Shown piece after piece: positions 6,326-13,248 of a stretch of DNA of 29,067 nucleotides (the stretch's first letter is position 1; each line of letters begins with the position of its first letter). Made by a program: the position numbers and the translations under genes. This DNA comes from a virus. The notes below the pieces were generated by a model. The model was not told the origin of the DNA, ran no database searches, and was given only the letters and a program-made list of their open reading frames with translations. The DNA lies in the IMG/VR virus record IMGVR_UViG_3300042448_001478, positions 1-29,067 of that record. One strand, given 5' to 3'.

Positions 6326-8407
6326 TTAATATATCGTTACATTTCCCGATGGTGTAATTGGGGCAACTGGGGCAACTGGGGCAACTGGGGTAACTGGTTT
6401 AATTTGAGCTCCACCTGTAAGTGCCAACATAATTTTATTTAATGTGCTTTGATATGTTTTGCAATTTACCTTTAAATTTAAATGTTTTTTTATCTTTCTT
6501 AAGCTATCACAATATTCTGAATTACGTACATCTCTTCGTTTTTTAGTCTCCACATCACCTGTACTTGAAGTACGACTTCTTGTACTTCCCTTAGTTCTTG
6601 TGCTTCCCTTAGTTCTTGTGCCTGAGTTATTTCTATCTCTTTTAATAACCTCTTGAGTACCATTTTTTGCGTCTTCACCAAATAAAACTCTTTGTGTTGA
6701 TCCTCCTGTAGTCCCACTAGATAAAAAATCAGCATCAATAACTACAGTATATTCAGTTACATTAGTTATTTTAAAATACCCATCATTACCACTTAATTGT
6801 TCATCTACAGTTTCAGGAGTAACTTTAATCCAATTACCAATAACATAATTATGTTTTTTACCTGAATAAACTTTATTTGAATCAGAACCTTTGTATTTTT
6901 TAATTAAATCAAAAGTTGGCTGATCAACAACACCATCAGTTCTTAATACTGGAGTAACCGTTTTACCATAATTGGTTTGAAATTCTTTTACCTTAGCCTC
7001 AGTTTCAGGTCCAAATGTTCCACCCTTTGCCCCTAACTGTTTTTGAATTAATGTAACATCGTCACCCTTAGATTTTTTTGCTGCCGATAATTCAAATGGG
7101 GGTGGTTGTATTGCCATTATTGATGCGTAAGTTGCATCATCAACAACACCATCAATTCTTAATGGTGTAGTAAGTTTAGCACCTTCTGTTTTTTGGTGAT
7201 TAATTACTGCAGCTAATGTCTTTGGTCCAAAAGTTGGATTTTTTTCCACAGGTAATCCTAATTTACTTTGTATCTTACCAACTTCTTCACCTGTATCTTT
7301 TAATTTCAATTCTACCTCAGTTAATAAATTGTGTCTGAAACCTTTATGTCTATAACTTTCATTTGTAAAATTTTCTTCACGAGCAGGATCTGTGGTTAAA
7401 GCAATTTTTCCACCACTATCTATAACCGCATTATAATCCCAAGCAATAGTTGATAGTGAGACTTCTAAATATTTACTTGGACAATTAAAGTTAACGGTAA
7501 TGCCTGACCCATCGTCTTTCATTATCACACCTTGATCAATAGCACTATCTTTAGGACCTTGTTTTTGAACCCCAAAAATAAAACTTTTAATAGTTGGATT
7601 GGTAACGTCTAATTTATAACCTACACCGTTAGGGAAATTTTTTACTGGTGTTTTTATTAATGCCGGATGATTAGTTATACAATCATATCCTTCAAATGAT
7701 ACTTGATTAGCGGAATTACCTCCACCACCAATTGTATACTCTATTGGTTTGTCTTTAAACCCTGATTTCTTCCACTCGGCATAAGCTTTATCTTTATTTA
7801 TTAATTTACCATCCCACCAACCAGATTTTTTTAATCCTTCATCCCATTTTATTTTATCTGTTGATCTTTTTTCGTCATAGTCTTTTTTAAGTGTTCCTGT
7901 TTTTTTAATTGTTCTACGAAATACTTCAAGGGATGGATTTGCTACATAAGTGTATGAATACAAACCACCCTCATACAATTTCTCCCAAAAATTATCATCA
8001 TCAGCATAACCTTTTTCTTGAGCAAGTTCTATTCCCAAACACCATTCTGGAAAACCTAAAGTATTAATTAGTCTTTTAACTTTATTTTCGTCAGTAAATG
8101 TTTTTGAATGTTCAATCCCAATACCTTCCACCGCCCGACTAGCAATAGTCTCATTTGCTGGACCATAATTTAAATTATTACAGTTTGATTTTAATTTAAT
8201 AATAAGTTGTGAAGCCGCAGTACTATTATTCGCCGGAGATAATGTTTTATTTAATTTTTCTGCTTTCAATAAACTACCATCATTTAAACAAAAACCACCA
8301 GCCGGACATTTTTCTAACGACTTTTCATCCTCATTTAACAAACCATAATTTTCATTTAGACTTTGTCTAACAATATTTTTTATAAAACTATCTATCATTC
8401 TTTTCAT
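6326..8407 (-). CDS. Large protein with two peptidoglycan-binding-like domains
   Basis: This 693-aa protein begins with a helical leader (MIDSFIKNIVRQSLNE) like those of five other proteins in the window. Residues ~40-130 look helical with cysteines. Two PG_binding_1-type units follow: ~372-430 (IQSKLGLP...FGPKTLAAV...LRIDGVVDDATY) and ~448-505 (LIQKQLGA...FGPETEAKV...LRTDGVVDQPTF). They differ enough to be an old duplication. Residues ~595-612 are a GSTRTK repeat, then a CDSLRKIKKHLN helix with paired cysteines, and the C-terminus is a PVA repeat ending SGNVTIY. No catalytic lysozyme or amidase motif is seen. It starts 3 nt after the 70-aa gene, which also holds one such domain. A virion or periplasm-acting cell-wall-binding protein is likely; the exact role is unknown. 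Confidence 0.85.
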   Translation of the reverse strand: MKRMIDSFIKNIVRQSLNENYGLLNEDEKSLEKCPAGGFCLNDGSLLKAEKLNKTLSPANNSTAASQLIIKLKSNCNNLNYGPANETIASRAVEGIGIEHSKTFTDENKVKRLINTLGFPEWCLGIELAQEKGYADDDNFWEKLYEGGLYSYTYVANPSLEVFRRTIKKTGTLKKDYDEKRSTDKIKWDEGLKKSGWWDGKLINKDKAYAEWKKSGFKDKPIEYTIGGGGNSANQVSFEGYDCITNHPALIKTPVKNFPNGVGYKLDVTNPTIKSFIFGVQKQGPKDSAIDQGVIMKDDGSGITVNFNCPSKYLEVSLSTIAWDYNAVIDSGGKIALTTDPAREENFTNESYRHKGFRHNLLTEVELKLKDTGEEVGKIQSKLGLPVEKNPTFGPKTLAAVINHQKTEGAKLTTPLRIDGVVDDATYASIMAIQPPPFELSAAKKSKGDDVTLIQKQLGAKGGTFGPETEAKVKEFQTNYGKTVTPVLRTDGVVDQPTFDLIKKYKGSDSNKVYSGKKHNYVIGNWIKVTPETVDEQLSGNDGYFKITNVTEYTVVIDADFLSSGTTGGSTQRVLFGEDAKNGTQEVIKRDRNNSGTRTKGSTRTKGSTRSRTSSTGDVETKKRRDVRNSEYCDSLRKIKKHLNLKVNCKTYQSTLNKIMLALTGGAQIKPVTPVAPVAPVAPITPSGNVTIY
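6361..6396 (+). repeat. Four tandem 9-bp repeats (GGGCAACTG)
   Basis: Three exact copies of GGGCAACTG and one GGGTAACTG follow each other. Read on the minus strand they encode the P-V-A/T repeat at the C-terminus of the 693-aa protein. Such short exact repeats can change copy number by slippage without breaking the frame. Confidence 0.9.
6579..6628 (+). repeat. 18-bp tandem repeat, about 2.8 copies
   Basis: Units at 6579-6596 and 6597-6614 (CTTGT[A/G]CTTCCCTTAGTT) are followed by a partial third. They encode a six-residue GSTRTK repeat (minus strand) that forms a basic Ser/Thr linker in the 693-aa protein. Confidence 0.85.
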
Positions 8408-8410
8408 ATC

Positions 8411-8623
8411 TTATCCTATATTTAAAGCATTTTTTATGGCCCTAAGCGTTAAAATACCCATTTTACCGTCAACATCTAAACCTGCACTTTTATTTGAGTT
8501 TAACCAACTCTGTATATCTGCAGTTGTATAATTACTTTGTTCAACCAAAATATTTGTTTTTACACCATGTTGACTCAAAATGTTTCTGATTTCACTTTCC
8601 GTTAATTTTATTTTAGGTAACAT
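8411..8623 (-). CDS. Small leader plus peptidoglycan-binding-like domain protein
   Basis: This 70-aa protein has two parts. Residues 1-28 are the shared leader (KIKLTESEIRNILSQ, then NILVEQ); KLTE-S and LVE-Q both resemble prohead-protease cut sites. Residues ~34-70 (DIQSWLNSNKSAGLDVDGKMG, then TLRAIKNALNIG) match the core of a PG_binding_1 unit: helix, D-G-K-x-G loop, then a T-x-x-A-I helix. It lies 3 nt upstream of the 693-aa gene in the same orientation, so the two are co-expressed. It is shorter than usual for the domain, and the first helix may be incomplete. Confidence 0.8.
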   Translation of the reverse strand: MLPKIKLTESEIRNILSQHGVKTNILVEQSNYTTADIQSWLNSNKSAGLDVDGKMGILTLRAIKNALNIG

Positions 8624-8651
8624 AAATATTGCTTATTAAATTTATTTATTA

Positions 8652-8660
8652 TATAAATAT
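8652..8660 (-). promoter_or_regulatory. ATATTTATA element, candidate phage promoter
   Basis: Minus strand ATATTTATA lies 28 nt before the ATG at 8623. The same [AC]TATTTATA word occurs before at least eight other starts here, several with the shared leader. It could be a -10-like late element; this is inference from recurrence only. Confidence 0.35.
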
Positions 8661-8682
8661 AACCATATAATAAAAAATAAAT

Positions 8683-8705
8683 AAAAAAAGGGAACCGAAG
8701 TTCCC
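8683..8705 (-). terminator. Intrinsic terminator with UUCG loop
   Basis: Minus strand GGGAAC-TTCG-GTTCCC followed by seven Ts: a perfect 6-bp stem with the very stable C(UUCG)G loop. It ends the transcript of the gene at 8771-9046. The stretch 8706-8770 between is its 3' UTR; I see no gene there. Confidence 0.9.
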
Positions 8706-8770
8706 ATTTTAGGCCCGACATTGAATATTTGTCTGACTCCACCACCTTATTTTTCTAAACAAGGAAACAA

Positions 8771-9046
8771 TTATATTGTTACCAACGCCTCAATTTTACT
8801 TTTAACTTGTTCAGTTAAGGAAACTTGTTTAACGTTTGTGAAAATAACAGAGTCTTTCAAAACTTTACTTGGAATATGAACCAAGAATGTATCACCATTG
8901 AAGAAACTTAGGTCTTCTTCTAATACCAATGATCCGTGCACCATCTTCAAAAAGATTTTGAATTGCGTCTGATCCATGAATGTCTCGTTGATTAAATCAC
9001 CAAACTTATCACTAACTACTTTTATATTAAAACCCATCTTATTCAT
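8771..9046 (-). CDS. Hypothetical 91-aa protein
   Basis: Unrecognised. It looks alpha/beta: MGFNIKVVSDKFGDLINETF, then a helix (DQTQFKIFLKMVHG), strands around DTFLVHIPSKVL and VIFTNVKQVSL, and a C-terminal helix. It has a complete host-type promoter whose -7 box ends 4 nt before the ATG at 9046, so the mRNA may be leaderless. An ATG 9 nt further in (MGFNIK) is an alternative start. A UUCG terminator follows, so this is a single-gene transcript. Confidence 0.7.
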   Translation of the reverse strand: MNKMGFNIKVVSDKFGDLINETFMDQTQFKIFLKMVHGSLVLEEDLSFFNGDTFLVHIPSKVLKDSVIFTNVKQVSLTEQVKSKIEALVTI

Positions 9047-9050
9047 ATAT

Positions 9051-9081
9051 CAAAGATACTAAATTATTTAACAATAACAAA
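9051..9081 (-). promoter_or_regulatory. Perfect Bacteroidota promoter TTTG-N19-TATCTTTG
   Basis: Minus strand TTTG (9081-9078), a 19-nt spacer, and TATCTTTG (9058-9051) match the Bacteroidota primary-sigma consensus exactly. The -33 half lies inside the end of the upstream gene (9064-9396). The box ends 4 nt before the ATG at 9046. Confidence 0.8.
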
Positions 9082-9396
9082 TTTTCTACCAACTTTTTTT
9101 AGTGTCCCAACAAAATCATTTTTATGGTCAATACCTCCCCAAAACCCAGATCCGTCTGACCAAACACCTTTTTTATTATTTTTATAAACCATTTCACCAT
9201 CAAATGTAATGTATTCAGGTTGGTCATTTTTAGTCAAAGCATAAGCTCTTGTTATTTCTCTATTCTCAGATGGTGAGTAATTACCTAACCAATCTTGTCT
9301 ACATAAAAATGTTGCCTGACCAACAATTATTTCTTGTTCATCAAGGGTTGCTTTCTTGTTAAATTTTTTCTTGAATGTGTTAATGTAAGTTCCCAT
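9064..9396 (-). CDS. Hypothetical 110-aa protein
   Basis: Unrecognised small soluble protein: basic start (MGTYINTFKKKFNKKATLDE), then GQATFLCRQDWLGNYSPS, EYITFDGEMVYKNNKKGVW, GFWGGIDHKNDF, and a basic end (LKKVGRKFVIVK). Many aromatic residues and short strands suggest a beta fold. The frame is open up to 9453, but that extension would translate the promoter at 9413-9444, so the ATG at 9396 is chosen, giving a ~10-nt leader. Its 3' end carries the -33 box of the next gene. Confidence 0.75.
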   Translation of the reverse strand: MGTYINTFKKKFNKKATLDEQEIIVGQATFLCRQDWLGNYSPSENREITRAYALTKNDQPEYITFDGEMVYKNNKKGVWSDGSGFWGGIDHKNDFVGTLKKVGRKFVIVK

Positions 9397-9412
9397 ATGT
9401 TTTTTATTTATA

Positions 9413-9444
9413 CAAATATACAAATAAAATTGACATCGCACAAA
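9413..9444 (-). promoter_or_regulatory. Bacteroidota promoter TTTG-N20-TATATTTG
   Basis: Minus strand TTTG (9444-9441), a 20-nt spacer and TATATTTG (9420-9413). The TTTG is formed by the end of the T tract of the preceding terminator. It drives the 110-aa gene. Confidence 0.75.
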
Positions 9445-9479
9445 AAATCCCATAGTTTTTTCTCAAAAAATATGGGATT
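9441..9479 (-). terminator. Long hairpin terminator after NUDIX gene
   Basis: Minus strand AATCCCATA pairs exactly with TATGGGATT, extended inward by six T-A pairs past one bulge to a GAG loop, and followed by TTTTTTG. It lies about 100 nt past the NUDIX stop. I see no gene in 9480-9580. Confidence 0.8.
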
Positions 9480-9580
9480 AATATTGATAAACCAATTAAT
9501 TCATAGAAAGGAAGGGTATTGGTTGTTTTTGTGTAATATAAATATACAATACTTTAGTAAAAGTCAATGAATTTTTACTT

Positions 9581-9991
9581 TTAAGACAAAATTTTTGTTA
9601 AAATCTTATATAACTCCTCATTTTTTTCTACAGGAAGGTCTTCTAACGTAAAAAACCCACAATCTGAATGTTCGTGACCATCTTCTGCCTTATCCAAGTT
9701 TGGCATCTTTTTTTCATCAGATTCATATAAATACACATAAATTAAACCCTTTGGTTCTCCTTTTTTATTTTTCTTTGTTATGAATCCAACCAAACTTATA
9801 TCCTGATCAATCTTAATATTTGTTTCCTCATAAAATTCACGATAAGCACAATCTTTTGGTGTTTCATTTTTTTCTAAATGACCTGTTGGAATAAACCATT
9901 CCCCTGAATAAGTTTCGTGGTCAGCACGTTTACATAACAAAACTTTATCACCAAATTTTAATATTACACCTGAACTTCTATTTGATTTCAT
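9581..9991 (-). CDS. NUDIX hydrolase
   Basis: This 136-aa protein hydrolyses a nucleoside diphosphate linked to another group; the true substrate cannot be read from sequence. The Nudix box runs from G37 to I59: G-x5-E43-x7-R51-E52-x2-E55-E56-T-N58-I, with Asn where the consensus has Gly. Upstream, EWFIPTGH is the usual strand before the box. It is likely the MutT/ADP-ribose type by size. The start at 9991 faces the DUF192 gene start at 10015 across only 23 nt. Phage NUDIX enzymes have been linked to nucleotide-pool cleaning and RNA decapping; which applies here is unknown. Confidence 0.9.
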   Translation of the reverse strand: MKSNRSSGVILKFGDKVLLCKRADHETYSGEWFIPTGHLEKNETPKDCAYREFYEETNIKIDQDISLVGFITKKNKKGEPKGLIYVYLYESDEKKMPNLDKAEDGHEHSDCGFFTLEDLPVEKNEELYKILTKILS

Positions 9992-10014
9992 AATAAGAAT
10001 ATATTTATAACTAT
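9992..10014. promoter_or_regulatory. 23-nt divergent start region with ATATTTATA
   Basis: The whole spacer between divergent ATGs at 9991 (-) and 10015 (+) is AT-only except two bases. It contains ATATTTATA at 10001-10009 on the plus strand, 5 nt before the plus ATG; the minus strand reads TATAAATAT. Both transcripts must have very short or no leaders, or start inside the neighbouring gene. Confidence 0.4.
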
Positions 10015-10362
10015 ATGGAGTTAATAGTAAATAATAATTTATTCAATGTCAAATGTGTAATAACCACTAAAGACATACAAAAAGGTATGATGGGTAAAAA
10101 ATTTGACAAAAGTTTTGATGGTATGTTATTCATAATGAAGGACAGTAATCATTCTTTTTGGATGAAGGACTGTATCATCTCTTTAGATATAATTTTTATA
10201 AAAAATAATAAAATCAACAAAATACATAATAATTGTAAACCATGTAATACACCTGAGTGTGATCGTTATACTGGTAATGGTGATATGATATTAGAACTTA
10301 AAGGTGGTACTTGTATAAAGTATGATATTACCGAAGGTGATACCATAATGTTACAAGATTAA
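10015..10362 (+). CDS. DUF192 family protein
   Basis: This 115-aa protein matches the DUF192 (UPF0127) pattern: KGMMGKKF (23-30), DGMLFIM (35-41), HSFWMKDCIISLDIIFI (46-62), then a cysteine-rich NNCKPCNTPECDRY, ILELKGG and EGDTI. DUF192 is a small beta-barrel family common in bacteria and archaea; its biochemical role is not established. The added CxxC-x-n-C cluster in the middle is typical of many members. It is an isolated plus-strand gene between two minus-strand genes, ending 2 nt before the convergent stop of the DHH protein with no terminator between them. Confidence 0.85.
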   Translation: MELIVNNNLFNVKCVITTKDIQKGMMGKKFDKSFDGMLFIMKDSNHSFWMKDCIISLDIIFIKNNKINKIHNNCKPCNTPECDRYTGNGDMILELKGGTCIKYDITEGDTIMLQD

Positions 10363-10364
10363 TA

Positions 10365-11921
10365 TTATCTATTATTTGGTCTGAATCTCATTTGATTTGA
10401 TTTTACTGCCGACCTTGAAAATCTTAATCCTTGACCTTGTTTTCTAGCATTTCCTAATGACCTTGCGTGTTCGGTCATTTCAACCTCAAAATTTGGTTCA
10501 TATCTATTACCACTATCTTCATTAATTTTTTCTTTCAAAACTCTAACAAATTCATTCTGTACCATCTTGGTAAATTTAATATAAGGTGTATCATCTGACT
10601 CTTCATTATATTTGTATTTATCTTTAGGTGGTCTTTTAGATCTACCTAAATAACTTAAACCAGAAATGTTAGTAATACATTTATGTCCCCCACTATTAGA
10701 TTGAATTAAATCCCAAGCGTTTACACTAATAGAATCTAACATTCTCATTTCTTTATCTGTTAAATTACTGAATGGTTTTTTCATTGCTTCTTCAACATCA
10801 CCAAGTATATCCTCCCCATCTGCCATTTGTTTAAATTCTTTACCATATAAGGCGTTAAAATCTCTGAATGTAAAACCAACTGATTGTTCACCAAAACCTT
10901 TTCCTGATTCTGATATCCATTTTATTGTTGATAAAGGAATGTCCTTGTCTTGTAATTGTGATTTCCACTTGTTTAAGACATCATCTTTGATCTCACCTAA
11001 ATTTACACCTTTAAGTGCTCTTTCTTTCTTAAATGGATTACAAGACGCTTGTACCAATCCTAATGGCCAAGCAATCACCAAGAAGTCCGCATCAGGATTA
11101 TTTCTGAATGGTGTGTATCTATCATATGATCCTGGTTTCATCATACTACCTCCACCATACTGAACTATAATTTTATCATCAACTTTAACATTTTTGTGAG
11201 TTTTCATTGTTTGAACATAACTCTCTTTGTTTTTTTCTAAATCTCCAACATCAGCATAACTTTTTTCTTTGATCTGAGATCTGATGTTTAACAATATACT
11301 TAATAACGATGGATTTGCATTCATTACAATATTTTCCAAGAACCCTGGTTTGTTTTTGAATGCCAATAATAATTTATTAGCAACCATACCCATTATCATT
11401 TTGTTTTTTTGTAGTGATTGATCCTTATCTACCTTAAACAAATAGTTCATTACTTGTTCAGGACTAATATCATGTTGAGCATAATTTGCTGAATCCACCG
11501 TAGATATCAAAGTGATATCGTCAGATGGAAAAATATCTCTTGGAGATACGGTTTGAGATATTGTCTCAACGTTAGATCTTGAAGATTTAAAATTAGTTGA
11601 GGTACCTTGCTCAACTCCCGCTTGTGTGTCGTGGTGGTCAGTATGTATAATGAACATTGGTTTACCGTGAGCAAAGTCAACTAACACCGGCATAACATCA
11701 CCCTCAGCATCCAACTTCTTAATTGCAAATTCCTTATCACCATATTGAATGATCTCAGCATCTACCACCTTTATTCCGTTTTGTTCTAAGTAACTTTTCA
11801 TACCTAAAGCGGTGGTTACACCATCTAAATCTTGGTGAAAATATATCTTAGCCTCAGGGTATCTTTTAGATAATTCTCTGATGTTTCTTATTCCTGATTC
11901 CGTTATTAACTTTTTCTTCAT
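10365..11921 (-). CDS. DHH-family phosphoesterase-like protein with shared leader
   Basis: This 518-aa protein has the DHH superfamily layout: YFHQDLDGVTTALGM (D31, D33), LVDFAHG (80-86, D82), HTDHHDT (DHH 95-97) and STVDSANYAQHD (D143), followed by a distal SGGHKCITNISGL (409-421) that resembles the GGH motif of the DHHA1 substrate domain. The family includes RecJ nuclease and nanoRNA or cyclic-dinucleotide phosphodiesterases; the exact substrate here is unknown. It starts with KKLITESGIRNI, the leader shared with other proteins, where LITE-S is a good prohead-protease-like cut. A CTATTTATA element lies 3 nt upstream of the ATG. The C-terminus is basic and disordered. Cargo carried in the capsid is a possibility (inference). 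Confidence 0.8.
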   Translation of the reverse strand: MKKKLITESGIRNIRELSKRYPEAKIYFHQDLDGVTTALGMKSYLEQNGIKVVDAEIIQYGDKEFAIKKLDAEGDVMPVLVDFAHGKPMFIIHTDHHDTQAGVEQGTSTNFKSSRSNVETISQTVSPRDIFPSDDITLISTVDSANYAQHDISPEQVMNYLFKVDKDQSLQKNKMIMGMVANKLLLAFKNKPGFLENIVMNANPSLLSILLNIRSQIKEKSYADVGDLEKNKESYVQTMKTHKNVKVDDKIIVQYGGGSMMKPGSYDRYTPFRNNPDADFLVIAWPLGLVQASCNPFKKERALKGVNLGEIKDDVLNKWKSQLQDKDIPLSTIKWISESGKGFGEQSVGFTFRDFNALYGKEFKQMADGEDILGDVEEAMKKPFSNLTDKEMRMLDSISVNAWDLIQSNSGGHKCITNISGLSYLGRSKRPPKDKYKYNEESDDTPYIKFTKMVQNEFVRVLKEKINEDSGNRYEPNFEVEMTEHARSLGNARKQGQGLRFSRSAVKSNQMRFRPNNR

Positions 11922-12041
11922 AGTTATAAATAGTTTTCAACAAAAAAAAGTTTGCAGATAATAAATTAAAACTCAGAAATGGTGTGATCTCCCCATTCAT
12001 AATCATCTTCCATAATAAATAATTTGTTATAAATACTACGT

Positions 12042-12072
12042 AAAAATAAAAAATCCCATTTAATTAAATGGG
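12042..12072 (-). terminator. Palindromic terminator across the methylase stop
   Basis: Positions 12055-12072 are a perfect 18-bp palindrome (CCCATTTAATTAAATGGG), followed on the minus strand by ATTTTTTATTTTTA. The stop codon of the DNA methylase lies in its centre. It closes the seven-gene unit that begins at 16518. Confidence 0.8.
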
Positions 12073-12911
12073 AGTTCTTTTATTTGTTCTAAAGCTTTGA
12101 AATAATTAATTCTTGTTTCGGCAATTTGTTTGTAATTTTCACTTAACTCAATACCTAACCATCTACGTTCTAATATCTGAGCCGCCACTAATGTTGTACC
12201 TGAACCAGCAAATGGATCTAATATTACATCGTTCTTGTAGGATAGTATCTTAATAGCCTTGGTCGGTATGTCCATTGAGAAAGTTGCCTTGGTGAGTGAT
12301 TTAGTATCTGCAAAGTAATTCCACTGACCAAATACAAGTTCCATAAACTCTTTCTTATCTTTTTCTTCATATACAATTTTTTTCTTTAATGTCCCGTCTT
12401 CCTGTTCAATTTCAGTAGGTGTTCCTTTCCACTGAGGTTCTCCTTTAACCTTTTTAATGTGGTGTTTTTTGTATGCTAATATCACACACTCCTTTGGATT
12501 ATAAATATACGGACTTGATGGACTCATCCAAGAACCCCATGCCGTTGTCTTAGATCTATGTGGCGATTCTTCTTCAAGATCAACGATACCAAAGAACCCA
12601 AATCCAATTTGTTTCATTAACTGATACATCTCAGAAACAAAGAAAATTCTCCCACCTTTCTTTTGTCTGTTAATCTCATAAGGAATGTTAAGTGCAATAC
12701 GACCATCATCTTTTAATACGTTATACGCTTCAGTTAACCAGTTCTTAGCAAATACTAAATACTCATCAAATTCAACATCGTCGTCGTGTACATCATAATC
12801 AATACCGACTCCATATGGAGGCGATGTACAAATTAAATCAACGGATCCTTCAGGTAATGTTTTCATTACTTCAATACAATCCCCACTTATAATTTTTCCT
12901 GTTTCTATCAT
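12060..12911 (-). CDS. DNA methyltransferase, class beta (SPPY type)
   Basis: This 283-aa protein has motif IV first, DLICTSPPYG (25-34), and the AdoMet-binding motif late, DPFAGSGTTLVAA (232-244), followed by RRWLGIELSENY. That order defines class-beta amino-methyltransferases. SPPY rather than DPPY favours N4-cytosine, although adenine cannot be excluded. The middle has a possible target-recognition region with SPHRSKTTAWGSW. No restriction enzyme is nearby, so it is a solitary methylase, probably protecting phage DNA from host restriction. It is the last gene of the unit with glutamine synthetase, 16 nt after the membrane-protein gene. Confidence 0.9.
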   Translation of the reverse strand: MIETGKIISGDCIEVMKTLPEGSVDLICTSPPYGVGIDYDVHDDDVEFDEYLVFAKNWLTEAYNVLKDDGRIALNIPYEINRQKKGGRIFFVSEMYQLMKQIGFGFFGIVDLEEESPHRSKTTAWGSWMSPSSPYIYNPKECVILAYKKHHIKKVKGEPQWKGTPTEIEQEDGTLKKKIVYEEKDKKEFMELVFGQWNYFADTKSLTKATFSMDIPTKAIKILSYKNDVILDPFAGSGTTLVAAQILERRWLGIELSENYKQIAETRINYFKALEQIKELPFN

Positions 12912-12927
12912 TATTTTATTTATTTAT

Positions 12928-13248
12928 TTAAATTACACTTGTTATTGCTTGAGCTAGTTTATATCCTGTGAAGGCACCTATTGCTGCCGAACCCGGTAAA
13001 ACAATAAACTTACCCAACATAGTTTCATATTTCTTCCTATTAACAATATAAGAAATTAATATGTAATAGGCAATGTAGTTGATTAAAACCAAAAAGTCCA
13101 ACTCTTTTGTAACAAAAACCACAATTGAATTTCCAAGAAATCCCCACATAAAATTAATAAGTGTTTCACGGATTAACTCACCAGGAGTTGTGATCGCATC
13201 TAATATCCCAATCTCTTTATTAAGTCCCTTTTTATTTTTAATTTCCAT
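12928..13248 (-). CDS. Small membrane protein (106 aa)
   Basis: After a charged N-terminus (MEIKNKKGLNKEIG) it has about three hydrophobic stretches: ~31-47 (LINFMWGFLGNSIVVFV), ~51-68 (DFLVLINYIAYYILISYIV) and ~81-104 (FIVLPGSAAIGAFTGYKLAQ), separated by NRKKYETMLG. No family is recognised. The small-residue-rich last helix resembles holin-like or small channel proteins, but there is no endolysin next to it. It overlaps the end of the RmlB gene by 11 nt, so it is translated from the same mRNA. Confidence 0.7.
   Translation of the reverse strand: MEIKNKKGLNKEIGILDAITTPGELIRETLINFMWGFLGNSIVVFVTKELDFLVLINYIAYYILISYIVNRKKYETMLGKFIVLPGSAAIGAFTGYKLAQAITSVI

Noticed and set aside
6361-6628. Short direct repeats as a possible CRISPR array
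   Set aside because: Units are 9 and 18 bp without spacers, in frame inside a gene, and encode protein repeats.
9397-9453. N-terminal extension of the 110-aa protein
   Set aside because: The extension translates the promoter region (9413-9444); same artefact as for the kinase.
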